From assembly GCA_014529385.2 (NCBI GenBank), contig CM043970.1, forward strand, positions 43,291,779-43,355,778: a stretch of DNA of 64,000 bases, read 5' to 3'. The notes beneath the pieces are model-generated. The model worked only from the letters and a program-made list of their open reading frames with translations, made no database searches and was not told where the DNA came from. Shown here piece after piece: positions 1 to 11,499 of the stretch. Every line of letters starts with the position of its first letter. Within the stretch, counting starts at the first letter, position 1. Made by a program: the position numbers and the translations under genes. This stretch comes from Adiantum capillus-veneris (lineage: Eukaryota; Streptophyta; Polypodiopsida; Polypodiales; Pteridaceae).

Positions 1-239
1 GTTAGCTCTCTTTTTTTTTTTGTGGCCTCCCCCTCTTTACACACATACCTGGATCAACCAGCACAATAGGGCTATTTGCAAACCCTCAAATTAGGAGGTA
101 AGGATATCCCGAGCAAAGGGTCTGTGGATGACACCTTTCTATTTTTGAAGTCCCACAACATCAATATTCACAGATGTATGAAAACTCTAGATATGTATGC
201 TCTTGCAGCTGGTCTTACACTAAACCTCAATGGTAGAGT
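1..239 (+). mobile_element. LINE reverse transcriptase fragment, truncated
   Basis: The frame reads LQTLKLGGKDIPSKG, then VDDTFLFLKSHNINIHRC and LDMYALAAGLTLNL. This is the catalytic palm of a non-LTR retrotransposon RT; the motif here is VDD. A longer copy lies at 53820-54370, including RQGCPVSPLFF upstream of the motif. The fragment is cut off by the window edge on the left. On the right it ends near 239, where it joins minus-strand Copia sequence directly; TGA is shared at the joint, suggesting a microhomology deletion. It is a dead remnant. Confidence 0.8.
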
Positions 240-2477
240 GACATCAAGGGTTGAACAAAATCTTCCACAAACACTAGATCCCATGAAACCAGAATACGAT
301 TTGTTTGCGGATGATATAACATGTAACCTATTCTTTTAGCACTATAACCAACAAAAATACATTTCACAGCATTATCATCCAATTTTTTGCGTTGTGTTTG
401 TGGCACACCTGTTCAGTACATAAGTGGCACACATGATGGCCTCGAGACAAAAATAATGCGGCAAAGCTTAACTTTTGACCATACATCGTGCCATTTCCGT
501 TAGTGACCTATTTTTCCTCTCATCAACACCATTTTGCTGAGCTGTATAAGGCATAGTACATTGGTGTTTTATCCTACGACTAGCCAGAAATGCATTAAAT
601 TCATGAGACATATATTCCCCCCCTCGATCGGAACGCAAGGTGCCCATAGTACATTTCGAGACATTTTCATCCATAGCCAAAAATTGTTTGAAGCACATAA
701 AAACTTTGGACTTCGCTTTAAGCGGAAATATCCATGCATGCCTGGAGTAATCATTAATGAAAGTGACGAAGTAAAGGTAATTGCCCAAGGATGGAGTTTG
801 CATGCGCCCACAAACATCACTATGCACAAGCTGCAACATGCATGTGGCCCTAACTGAACCATCCTTTGGAAACATAGAACGCTGCATTTTACCCAGAATA
901 CAACCTTCACAAGCATGTTTGACAAGTGCTTCAAGAGGCGGCAAAGAAGCAACCATATCAGATTTCTGCAAACGCAGCAAACTAGCAAAATTCAGATGAC
1001 CAAAACGTGCATGCCAAAGTTTTGCATTTGAAATAGCCCTTGAATTTGCAACTACTTTGCAAAATTTTGTCCACACTTGTCATACAAAGTGAGCTTATAC
1101 AGCCCACGGCACAAAAGGCCAGATGCAACAATTTCATAACCAAAACTGAGATCATTAATTGTACATCTATCATCCACAAATTTGACTACAAGTCCAAGTC
1201 TAGCAAGTGCGGATATAGACAAGAGATTCTTCTTGATCCCAAGTACATAAAGTGCATCAACAAGTGTGAAGGAACTACCATTTGCAGCAGTAAGCACAAT
1301 CTTTCCAACTCCCTGAACCGGATAAGAGGCATTGTTGCACAAGTGACTGAATTCCCATGAGGGACAGACTCAAGAGAGGTGAATAGTTCAGGATGAGAGG
1401 TAATATGCTTTGTAGCACCACTGTTGAAATACCACACATGTGAATCTACAGCAACTGACAAGCATGCATCATGCACATCAGGATTGTAAGTGCACTCTGC
1501 ACTAAAAGCCCATTCTACATCAACATCATCATTACAGTCTCCTTTTAGAGAAGACTCAACAATGGCTGCATTTGCAGTGGAACCACCCTCTTTCTTCTTA
1601 GCCTCTTTGGCCTTCAACTTAGGACACGACTTGATCAATTGATCATTAGCTTTACAATAATGGCAATGCATCTTCTTTTTGCCCTTATCACCAGAATAGC
1701 TAGACGAAGTGTTGCCAGCAGAAGCATTGTGAACAAGAGTTTTGCCACTCGTAGCAGAACCATAAGAAGTGGCTACATTGCTGTTACCACCCTTTCTTTG
1801 AGAAGCAATAAAAGCCTGTTCAACTGCACGCTATCTAGTCCTATTTTTTTTCGAAAGTGACTCTTGCAATAACAATGTGCATAATGCATCAAACTTGACA
1901 ACTTCTAGATTTCCTTGGTTCATAAGTTTCCAAGTACTAGCAAAAGTCTGGTAAGGCGTCAAGAACAGTTTGCACAAGGGAACTGTCTGAAATGACTTCA
2001 CCTGCAGAAATAAGTTGCTCATTGATATCCTTGACACCAGCAAGAAAAGTGTCCATATCATCTTCCTCATGCATAATCTTTGACTCCAGCTCTTTACGCA
2101 GCAAAGAAATTTTAGCCTCATTGCGGCTTGCATAAATACCTGCTAGAATATCCCAAGGCGATTTTGCAGATTTTGCTCAACAAATGTGAGGAACAATGGT
2201 GCACTTTACAGACAACGCAATCAATGCATGATCCTGCGCATCCTGTACATCCCAGTGAGCTTGTTCTGCCGTAGGCAAAACAAGCAATCCTTGCAACATC
2301 CTCAACATCGCCTACATCCTCAGAACCAAGACGTACATCAATGCCCAGCACAATGTTCTAGACACCCTTTGACACAAGAACATGTTGCATCATATAAGCC
2401 CACATACGGTAGTTGTCCCCATCCAACTTGTCCTCAGCAGTAAACATCTTGAACACATATATGTTGTTGTCAGCCAT
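240..2477 (-). pseudogene. Copia gag-pol remnant (gag, knuckle, protease, integrase; RT missing)
   Basis: Read right to left, gag starts at an ATG at 2475-2477 (MADNNIYVFKMFTAEDKLDG, with NYRMWAYMMQ further on). It is followed by a degenerate zinc knuckle (CHYCKANDQLIKSC, with Gln where His is usual) and a protease active site reading NSGATKHIT instead of DSGA. Next come a GAG-pre-integrase segment (LWHARFGHLN, CEGCILGK) and an integrase core with all three acidic positions (HSDVCG, SDRGGEY, NGVDERKN). The order gag-PR-IN identifies Ty1/Copia. Several frameshifts and stops separate the pieces, and the element is cut at 240 before the RT. A second copy at 55880-57849 keeps part of the RT but has lost the gag-protease region. 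Confidence 0.88.
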
Positions 2478-2838
2478 GGTAAATGCTTCACTTGATGTGA
2501 AAATGCTCGAAAATAGGAGAAACATAGTGGGAACAACACATGCTATATATCACAAACCGTAGAAGACTATGAAGCACCTGTTATGCAGAAAACGGCACTG
2601 ACAAAAATTCTGCACAAAATGACAAAATAGCCTCTGCAGTACTGCCTATAGTGGAAACGGAGGCCGAAATGAGCCCGAATCGAAAATCCGAGCAGACTAA
2701 TCTCTATGAGTTTTCTTGAAATTTTTGTTGACCTAAAAATGCCTACCAAAGCTCACTGAAATCGGAGAAAGTGAGCAAATGTGTGTTGGAGCAGCTGGCG
2801 ACTAAGCCCGGGAGGATGCAACATGCTCTGATACCAAT

Positions 2839-3067
2839 TGTTGGAATTAGGGTTGCAGAGAAATGCACACAGCTTGGAGAAGATGAAGGAATCTCAAGGC
2901 ACACAATAGAGAGTGTGTTACTTAGTGTGCAATGGAAAGATAGATAGCCCTAGAGTGATGGGCATATATACAATGCATGGGGGAAAAAACCTCCTAAAGA
3001 GGGAAAAAATGCCCCGGCGGTCCTAGTGTGTTCACACACATCACTACCACATGTATATGGTAACACA
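2839..3067 (-). repeat. Copia 5' LTR (minus orientation) with tRNA-Met primer site
   Basis: On the minus strand the LTR ends TTCCAACA and is followed immediately by ATTGGTATCAGAGC (complement of 2825-2838), the standard plant Copia primer-binding site for initiator tRNA-Met. The far boundary, beginning TGTGTTACC on the minus strand, is inferred from TG...CA ends and from the second copy at 57850-58077. No matching 3' LTR exists on the other side, because the element is truncated at 240. Confidence 0.75.
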
Positions 3068-3079
3068 CATCATTTACTA

Positions 3080-5317
3080 TTAGTGAACCCTTTCTTCTTT
3101 AAATTTTGAGCAATTGGCAGGATCCAAGTACAGACTATCCACAAAAAAAAAACTTAAACTGATTTCGTATAGACTATACATCAGACAATACATGTAACCA
3201 CCACTTCTCAGTCATGTGTAAATTCCATTGTTTATTATATCTATCCTGTATACATGTGTCTGACACCGTTTACTTTTGTTAAATATAGCAGATGGAGATT
3301 GCCACCAATTGGTTGCATAGCTTGGCAAGGCCACGTCCTTGTGTCTGTTTGCTACATTTGACTCTACATAGAATGATAAATTGTGTACATGAGTCATGAG
3401 ATGATGCCACAAGCCCCTGCTTCTAGTGCCCAATCTATACTTTCTTCTAGTTGCAAAAAAGAATTTCAACTATAGATTAGAGTCCAATTTTTTATCAGTT
3501 TGGCAAACCCCTTCTTTAAACAAAGAGAGTGTAGGTTTCCTAATCAATTTAGCATGTAGCACCTTAAAAACAAAACTCCAAATCAGACTTGCAAACCCCA
3601 AATAATTCCCTGTATATAATATTCTGCCTTTCCACAACAAGAAAGAACATGACTTTTTCCAAGATTTAATAAGCATAGTGCTAACATCAAAGCCAATATT
3701 AAGTGAATCTACTGAAAACAATTTATCCCAAGAAGCTAGGTGCCAAACACCATGGAAGTAGACCACTGAAGCTTCTAAGACTTTCCACATTCATAAGGAC
3801 CAATCATTGTCTGCTTCAAGGATATGATTAATGAGACATGCCCTTCTATTATGAGCATGCAGAGTCAAGTTGAAAACATGAAGAGCCCCCAGAGAGTAAG
3901 GAAAAAAAATATTATTTTGAGCAATCGTAGCAGCAGAGGTAGAGGCAGTCTTCCACAAGGACTTAGAGATCAAGACAATACAGATTTGAAGCATTTTCTC
4001 AGACAAGTCCAATAATGGATGATAACAAAGCATATAGGGAACAAATATAGCTTGTACTATTCTCAATCTAGCATGCAAAGGCCATAGATCACAAAACCAA
4101 CAAGCAATTTTCCCCTTGACTCTATCAATAAGCCACTGCTGCAATTGCTTTTGAGTAGCCCCAACTCCTATGGGATATCCCAGATGCCTAAAGATATGAT
4201 CTTTTGGATATCTCTTGCCAGCCCAAATAAGAGCATCAAAGGATCTCACAAAGATATCAATCAAGAAAATAGTCAAGTTGATGGTTAACCCAACAACTAA
4301 TGCATACAGATCCAGCAGCTTAGTGCATCTCAAAATATTGACATTGTGAGCTTTCAAGAAAAAAAAAGTATCATGAGAAAAACCTTTTCCAGGTAATTGT
4401 TTGCTACCCTAATGTAGAGTTTGAATATGACAAGATGTTGCCACTCTGTCTAGATAGCAATAAAGGGGATGGGTAGCCACTGTAAAAAAAGAGACTAATG
4501 GAACAACCTTGTCTAACTGACCTGGTTATATGCATCCTATCTGATAATTTGCCATTGACGACAATCCTTGGGTAAGCATGCTAGCCAAGCAAGTTAAAAA
4601 ATCCGATAATTTTATCCCTAAACCCATTTCCTTCGATATTTGCTGGACAAAGTCCCACAACACTATGTCAAAGGCCTTGATAAAGTCAATCTGAAACATG
4701 ACAATGCCATGATTTTTTTTGAGTGCATGCTCAATGCCCAACTAAGCTGTTAAAATATTATTGTATATGGACTTTCCTCGAATAAAGCTTGTCTGTGAAG
4801 TATGAATGTAATTCTTCAATTTAGGTGCAATTCTAAGAGCAATAGATTTGTCTAGCAATTTATACAGCACCCTCATCATGGTGATGGGCCTCCAATCTGC
4901 CAAAGTTTTAGGAAATGTGCTTTTTGGGATGAGCTTAATGATCCCCTTCTTGAGTATTGGGTCCATACATTGAGAAATCCATACTGCATTCAATAGTGGG
5001 ATACAATGCCCCTAAGTCCTAGCAAAAAAAAGCATAAACTCTTTGGACAATCCACAAATACCTGGGAATTTATCATTTGGTAGTTTAATGATAGCATAGT
5101 AAATTTTTGCCTCTTCCAATGGCTCTTCAAGTCTGTTTGCAATGGCCTCTTCAATGCATGGATCCACAACACTCAAGAGGGTTTGGACAACATTACTTCT
5201 GGCAGGTGAATCCACAGGAGAGACATTGAGCAAAGAATTATAGTATTGAGTGGCAGCTGCCATTAATATCTGCACCTTTGGCCAAAGGAGGCCCATCATC
5301 GTGATGGAGTACTGCTT
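3080..5317 (-). mobile_element. LINE (non-LTR) retrotransposon, 5'-truncated, RT and C-terminal region
   Basis: Right to left, the reading frames give a segment before the RT (residues KIYYAIIKLPNDKFPG), RT fingers (GIIKLIPKSTFP, ADWRPITMM, QTSFIRGKSIYNNIL) and palm (GIVMFQIDFIKAFDIVLWDF). The region after the catalytic box follows (KAHNVNILRCTKLLDLYALV) and then the thumb and C-terminal part (PKDHIFRHLGYPIGVG, WHLASWDKLF). Stops and frameshifts break it into at least five pieces, and the catalytic box itself falls in a damaged stretch near 4360-4520. No endonuclease or ORF1 is visible. The right end is interrupted by an LTR element at 5318. The same structure is repeated at 58090-60312. Confidence 0.85.
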
Positions 5318-5636
5318 GCATCTCTTATCTCTTCCACCTAGAAAAGTGTCATGTGTTAATAACCCATGTGAATAACCCCTTACCACCCATGTGTAAAGAA
5401 AATCCACTTGTGTTTGTGCATAGGTAGCCACATCTTGTGCTCATGTGTCAAAAGGTTGTCTCTTTTGTATAAGCCTACATATAGGCACATTCGGCTGAAT
5501 AAATGTAAGCTTTATCATTTTGCAATTATACTATATATTGTATTGTGCAATAGTTTCTCTCTCAAGCTCTACACTAACCTCTCCAAGCATGCCATTAAAA
5601 TGAATGGCACACTAACCTATCCACCTCAACCCTACA
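5318..5636 (+). repeat. LTR of a gene-less Copia-type element, start deleted, with PBS
   Basis: The LTR ends ...CCTCAACCCTACA and is followed by TTGGTATCAGAGC at 5638-5650, a tRNA-Met primer site. The copy at 60313-60653 begins TGTTGGGATGCGAGG; here the first ~20 bases are deleted, leaving the joint gtactgctt/gcatctc. The LTR interrupts the minus-strand LINE, so it inserted later than that element. A segment with the same start as the complete LTR lies at 9580, preceded by a purine-rich run, and probably marks the 3' side of the element. Confidence 0.7.
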
Positions 5637-5650
5637 ATTGGTATCAGAGC

Positions 5651-6126
5651 ATGGCCTAGATTAGAAATTCCTAATCTATTACATCTTAGGCACTCTCACT
5701 ATACTAGATTGCATTGGCCCTCTCTCTCTTAGCCATTGCAATTAATAATCATAATTTCCCATGCATTGCATAATAGCATTATAAATTATTTCACTCTTTG
5801 ATTGCTTAATTGAGCCCTTCCTGGTCCAATATTACTAATTATTGAGTGATTAGAGTAGATTTCGGCTTCATTTTTTAATTTATTCGTGTTCTTTTTTGGC
5901 TTGATTTCTATCACAAATAAAAAACTCGAATGAATCTTTCGTTCTTGATCGTCCATCCTCTGTCGGCGTCAACAATTGCTCAACTGAAGTTTGCCAAAGA
6001 GCCTACTCGACAGCTCGCCCCCCATTACTCTCTGCTTATCTATCGATTTGCACGCTCGTCAGCATTGTCATCACCTGCAAGATTTTGCAGATGTCGTCAA
6101 CTTTATCAAAGCCTACTTAAAGCCTC
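5651..6126 (+). mobile_element. Internal leader of the gene-less LTR element
   Basis: This follows the primer site and has no gag or pol coding. It aligns with 60670-61545, but about 396 bp present there (60945-61340) are missing here at about 5927. After 6126 the sequence is interrupted by another LTR retrotransposon and resumes at 8993. I see only short chance reading frames. Confidence 0.55.
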
Positions 6127-6131
6127 TTCAT
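6127..6131 (+). repeat. Target-site duplication TTCAT, left
   Basis: TTCAT precedes the 5' LTR at 6132 and is repeated at 8988-8992 directly after the 3' LTR. The uninterrupted copy near 61541 has a single TTCAT (...gcctcTTCATcactatag), so this is a true 5-bp integration duplication. Confidence 0.95.
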
Positions 6132-6292
6132 TGTTGGAGCTATATATACCAACCCCTATACTATGTATAGCTAGGAGTCCCCACTATATATTTGTACTCA
6201 GTGTGTGTTCTCCATACACTTTGAGGCTTGTACATGTTGGTGTCGTCTCTCTCTCCTCTTTTCTACATGCGCTCTCTCCCTCCGGGTCAACA
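6132..6292 (+). repeat. 5' LTR (161 bp)
   Basis: Starts TGTTGGAGCTATATATACCA and ends CTCCGGGTCAACA; pairs with 8827-8987. Confidence 0.95.
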
Positions 6293-6304
6293 TGGTATCA
6301 GAGC
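6293..6304 (+). promoter_or_regulatory. Primer-binding site (initiator tRNA-Met)
   Basis: TGGTATCAGAGC abuts the 5' LTR. This is the classic complement of the plant initiator tRNA-Met 3' end used to prime minus-strand DNA synthesis by Copia elements. Confidence 0.92.
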
Positions 6305-7487
6305 TAAGTAGTCTTTATCTTTTGTGATAATAAATTTATTTGTAAAGCATTGTCACACAAAATTCAATAGTTCTTTGGCTTGCTTAAAATTGGTGAGATG
6401 GATTTTAAAGGGTAGCGCTGTGAGGAAGTCCTGCTCATGTACCACCGTGAAAGCACAGAGATGAAAGATGGAACCAACAAATAGCCTAGTGGATTGTATG
6501 CTCTAGGCACAGGTGTAAGCCTCGCTAGTGGGTTGTCTGCCTTGCACCTCTCGTAACTCTCATGGTTGGCTGCTAGAAGCAAATCTAGATGATGATTGAA
6601 AGACCGAAATACTCGTGGCACGTATGCCATGTGCGCCTAATTTTTCAACCTTGTTAGTACATGCTCACGTAATTGCAGAACTGTTGTATACGCTGCAGAA
6701 GAGGTGTCTTGTTTACGCATGCAAAAGAGGCAGCTTGTCTTGATCCAAAGTCCTCATGGGGGACGGTTCCACTTCCTGGAAGCATTAAGGACTGATATCA
6801 TCAGTTCAAATATAACTTCTTGGAAGCGTTGACGATTAATAACGTCAAAGGCCGTCCTATCTCAGCAGTCACGGCAGCTATGCCGGGAGGGCACTCCTTG
6901 ATTTGCAGCAGGCATGCTATTTTAAAATAATATAACGTTATTTTAAGAGTGACGAGCATGGATGACCAGCTTTTTAGGAGCAGAGCGGTAGGGGCTACCT
7001 TGATTCACAGCCAATTATAGCTGGCCGCATGTTATTTTAAGATAATATAATTTTGTTTAAGAGTGACGAGCATGGATGACGGTTGACCAACGTTTTAGGA
7101 GCAGAGCGGATCTCTGGGTACATGCCACCCTAGAAAGTGTGTTGGGACTTTGTAATAAGCACGTGCTTGTGACGAAGCTGCTGGATACATGCTTATGAGT
7201 AGAGAGAAGCTTTCCCATCGAGCAGAACCAGGTCGCGATGACCATAGATGCTATGAGAAGGTGCTTCTATCTTCTTGTTGGCCTGCACTGCTTCTTGCAT
7301 AGATTTGCAAGGGTTGATTTATTATGCTTGCGCCCTTGTTTCTCGAACTCAGCATCGCTAGTGTATATTCGGCGAGTTGTTTACGGAAGTATCCTAGTAT
7401 ATTTTGTCATGGTCGGCAGTTTACGCCATCTTTTATTTTCTTTTTTTCTTTTTTTTTGGCCTTGGTCGTCAGTTAAATTTGTTCGAT

Positions 7488-7725
7488 AGTGACCTTGACC
7501 TTGCCGAAATAACATAAATATGGGTTCATGTTCATGTTCTCACCAGTTATAGATAAGAAACAATCGTAAGTGACCTTGCCCATATAACGTAAATATGGGT
7601 TCATGTTCATGTTGTCACCAGCTATAGATAAGATCCAATCGTAAGTGACCTTGCCCAGATAACGTAAATATGGGTTCATGTTCATGTTGTCACCGGCTAT
7701 GAATAAGATCCAATCGTAAGTGACC
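7488..7725 (+). repeat. 75-bp tandem repeat, about three units
   Basis: Units start at 7488, 7569, 7644 and (partial) 7719. Each contains tgggttcatgttcatgtt followed by a (t/g)tcaccag(c/t)tatagataag block. The unit length is a multiple of three, so the minus strand reads as a 25-residue repeat (MNMNPYL...). There is no other sign that this is coding. Confidence 0.88.
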
Positions 7726-7959
7726 GTATATTTATCTTCTGAGAGGTTGAAAATGTTTATATTATCTAATCAAAGATGACTGTTTATTTGTCTAAGAGGT
7801 TTGCCTTACAAATCAATTGTTCCATGGAATCATCTGTTTATAATTGATTATTAAATTGACTTTGTGACTACCACGATGCCATGGGACGTACAGCCATGAT
7901 GATGATTGCTTTTCTTTGATTTGTTGAAATTGTTGGTGCTAGACTATTTGATTTGTTGA

Positions 7960-8290
7960 AAACGTCTCAAATGCCATGGTGAGAACCATGCTGCCATGGT
8001 ACGTAAATCCATGATGATTATTGTTGTTTTTAAATGTTTTATTTGTTGAAAGCGTCTCTGATGCCATGGTACGTAAAGCCATGATGATTCATATTTCAAA
8101 GTTTTTCTAAGCGTCTCTGATGCCATGGTACGTAAATCCATGATGCTTATTGCTATTTCAAATGTTTTATTTGTTGAAAGCATCTCTAATGTCATGGTAC
8201 GTAAAGCCATGATGATTGCTATTTCAAAGTCTTTCCAAGCGTCTTTAATGCCATGGTGAACACCATGATGCCATGGTACGTAAGCCATGA
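7960..8290 (+). repeat. Degenerate tandem repeats with core gccatggtacgtaaagccat
   Basis: At least five units of roughly 50-80 bp share the core atgccatggtacgtaaa(g/t)ccatgatga followed by ttgctatttcaaa or similar. The spacing is irregular. The array lies in the interior of the non-autonomous LTR element; a minus-strand reading frame over it is just the repeat in translation. Confidence 0.8.
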
Positions 8291-8826
8291 TGACGACAAC
8301 TGTAATTGAGATCTTGGGGACCCCAATGTATGTATTACATGCCAGCTTTGTATACATGTGTGCATATGTGATTACATTGATGTTATGTTTGTTTCTATGT
8401 CGTCTACACATATGATTGTATCGGTCTTATGTTTGTTTCTATGTCATCTCTAGAGCGGCGTCGTGAACCGTCTCTAAGGATAATGTGATGTTGTTATCTC
8501 TAACCTTCACGTCTCGATATTTTTCTTGAGTTGATGTTGTTTACAGGGAATGTCAAGTAGTGTGGAGAGGGGCTCGAAGATATTGAAGTTGCTCAAAGAT
8601 CTTGAAGAATTTTCAGCAATTCAATTGTATATATAGGGCTAGTGAACTTCCAAGATACTTGAAAGCACACATTGTATATTATGGAGTGATGTAGCTCCTC
8701 AAAAATGAATTTTGTAAACTTTGATAATTGTTAATATAACAGTGCATGTATATGGTGCTGTGGGTTTTTCCCTTGTACCCCAAGGGTTTTTTCATCCACA
8801 GTTAGGGACTCCTATTTGAGTGGGGG

Positions 8827-8987
8827 TGTTGGAGCTATATATATCAACCCCTATACTATGTATAGCTAGGAGTCCCCACTATATATTTGTACTCAGTGTG
8901 AGTTCTCCATACACTTTGGGGCTTGTACATGTTGGTGTCGTCTCTCTCACCTCTTGTCTACATGCGCTCTCTCCCTCCGGGTCAACA
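8827..8987 (+). repeat. 3' LTR (161 bp)
   Basis: Nearly identical to 6132-6292, preceded by the purine tract at 8818-8826 and followed by the TTCAT duplication at 8988-8992. Confidence 0.95.
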
Positions 8988-8992
8988 TTCAT

Positions 8993-9612
8993 CACTATAG
9001 TGCAGCTGTGCAACTCGCTGGCCCAACCCCTACACCTGGCATGCTCGATGACCTTGTTGCTCAGTGCTCACAAGTCACAATAGCAATAGCTATTCAATGG
9101 TTGGCGCCAAACAAATCGACTCCCTGTTCCTCACTTGTCGATGCACGTTTGCACCACCTTCCACCAATCTCGTCCATTCCCCAAGCTCACATTCCTGTGG
9201 GCTTGGAATCCATAGCCATTGGGCCCTGTTCCCACAATTTTTCTACCTGCACAAGTAGATCAAAACATCGATGACAACAACAACAACATCAAAATGTGGC
9301 AAGGACAATGACGACATTACAACAAGTTGTGCAGTATGTGGGGGAGAAAATCCTCCAACAAACAACAAACGACATGTGCTGTGAGCATTCTCTCAATTGT
9401 ATTGTACTCTCTATTTGTTCCAGAAGAGGCTTGTATATGCCTATGCCATGATATAATGTGTGCTAGGGGAGGGAGATTTGTGTTTAAGGGGAGGCTAGTG
9501 AATTGTGTGCCTCACCCTAGTGTGTTTTGAGGGGAGGCTTGTGTGAGTGATATGCAACCAATACCCACACAGGGGAGGATTGTTGGGATGCGAGGTTTTG
9601 TTGCATCTCTTG
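8993..9612 (+). mobile_element. Rest of the gene-less LTR element, with polypurine tract and LTR start
   Basis: This continues the element interrupted at 6131. It ends in the purine-rich run ggggagga followed by TGTTGGGATGCGAGG at 9580, which matches the first ~31 bases of the LTR at 60313. Beyond about 9612 the sequence no longer follows that LTR, so the 3' LTR is truncated or recombined. Homologous to 61546-62140. No protein domain is seen. Confidence 0.55.
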
Positions 9613-11140
9613 TGTTCATGTTCTCCATCTCCTTGTTCTGCATGTGAGTTCTCTTTATCTTCAGGTGTGTACTTTGCATGGTTGTGTGCAAATTGTTTTT
9701 GCGTTTCGTGCACGTGCAAAGTTTAAAGGAAATTTTTGGGTCCACAACTTGGATAGACATATTCAACATTCCGATAAATTTTCTAGGAGGTATCCCGGAG
9801 TTCTACCCCCCTTTTGGAGCTGTTTATGCCCTCAAAGTTTTGTTTTGAGCATCACAATAGAAGGTAGTTTTCATCCATACAAAAAATGCATATATAAAAG
9901 GAAAAATTTACAATTGTCTCATAGAGGGTAGCATGTGTAGGATCTAAGGCATCTAAAGATGGATCCTTTTGGGTGATTGTCATTCTTGTTTTTATGGTGG
10001 CTTTGTACTACTGAGTGGGTTGTAACAAGAGTCTCATGGGAAGGCATATCACTAAGGACATCAAAGATGTTGGGGGAGTTTTAGGAGGAAGCTAGGATTC
10101 TGGAAATGCACGGCTTTTTGCATGTTTATATCCACCATTATCCAAAGTCACTAGTAATATATCTTTGTTCAAAGGATTTGGGTTTCTAAAAAAAGTGGTA
10201 TAGCTAAAGGGACCTTTGGGTGGGTTGCTTGAAAACACATGTGGCTTAGCATAAAAGGATATTCTAGAAACTTGAGGAGGTGAGGATAGTCCTAGTAGGT
10301 AAGAGTTGGTTTTTTATCTATTTAGAGAGCCTAGAGGTTTTTAAAAACATCTACTACTTGAATACATAAAACATTTTAGTGGGATAGGAGGGATCAAGTC
10401 CCATTTCCCTTGCTGGCAGGATAGAGAAGTTCTTAGAGAAATGGCTCAATTGTCCACAATGTAGTAGGAGTTGGTGAGATTGCCTTGGTAAAGATTTAAA
10501 GAAAATACTATTAACACTTTGATAGCTCAATTTTAATGGTATCAAAGAGTTGGTTATTTTTTTGCTAGGCTATGCAAACTTTTTACCTATTGGGACAATT
10601 TATGGATGGGAAGAACAAGACCTTAGCCAAAGAGGCATCTAGTTTTTGAGGGCCACAAAAAAGAAGGCATTTTCAAAAATTTCCACCCGAGAAGGGAATT
10701 TGGATAAGATCTTTTTCTATTCGTCTCAGGGGATGCCAAGGTTGAACATGCACAACTTGTTCAAAAGTTATAATTGTTGAAATGGGCAAGGAAAACAACA
10801 CATGAATCTGCCCAGTAGTTTATGAAAGCATCCATCAATGAAGTGTGCTACATCTTTTATATATAGTAATTTTCCACTAAAGTAATACACCACCACTTTG
10901 TTTTGAGAAATATTTGGATGATTCCATACTTGAGAGGACTATAGAGTCACTGCATGCTTCCCAAGACCTTAGGGTCTAAGGCTAAACTATCATTTAGGGT
11001 TTCATCCATACGTACCAAGTCATAGAAGGCATCACAGGTCCAAAGCACATTACAAAAACCCCATCCTAGGGTTCAGAATAAAATCCTTGCTGAAAGACAT
11101 GCTACAAAGTCCCACCATACTCGCCATCATAGTGACACAC

Positions 11141-11181
<41 letters not shown>

Positions 11182-11499
11182 AACACGCAAATAAACATAT
11201 GTACATAAGCATATCTATTGGTCTATATAGATATAATCTAAATATTTTTGCATTGTTAGCATGTGTAGGCTTGAATCTATGTTCTATACTTCTTGGTGTG
11301 TGCCACTACTTGTGTACATTTTCACCTCAGTTTTGAAAGTGAAAACGTGGGTAATGTGGTTATCACTCCTTAGGATGAGAATTTTTCAAATCAATTCTTG
11401 TATACATCTTGTTTGCTAAGTAAATTATCCTTTGAAAAGAGAGTATGACAAAAAAGTTCTTCTGAATTGTTAGTGACAGATGACAAAAAATTATATACA
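9613..11499. other. Duplicated non-coding stretch, no gene seen
   Basis: Matches 62141-64000 with scattered differences and continues past the window edge in the second copy. All reading frames are short. It contains a (CT)n tract near 11145-11180, shorter in the other copy at 63660. I see nothing else to name. Confidence 0.7.

Larger units (their letters stand above)
6132..8987 (+). mobile_element. Complete non-autonomous LTR retrotransposon, 2.86 kb, no gag-pol
   Basis: Both LTRs are 161 bp (6132-6292 and 8827-8987), begin TGTTGG, end TCAACA and differ at only a handful of positions. A tRNA-Met PBS (TGGTATCAGAGC, 6293-6304) follows the first and a purine run (GAGTGGGGG, 8818-8826) precedes the second. 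TTCAT flanks both sides. The 2.5-kb interior codes for no recognisable gag, protease, integrase or RT. Instead it holds a tandem duplication near 6912-7110, 75-bp repeats at 7488-7725 and a larger repeat array at 7960-8290. It must have moved with proteins supplied by an autonomous Copia element. The homologous segment at 61.5 kb is empty, so this insertion is comparatively young. Confidence 0.93.

Noticed and set aside
468-1076. Intact Copia integrase gene
   Set aside because: The catalytic residues are there, but the flanking protease has Asn for Asp, the RT is absent and frameshifts separate the parts; only a remnant.
7944-8411. 155-codon minus-strand frame rich in MALRTM-type repeats
   Set aside because: It is the translation of a non-coding tandem repeat inside the non-autonomous LTR element.
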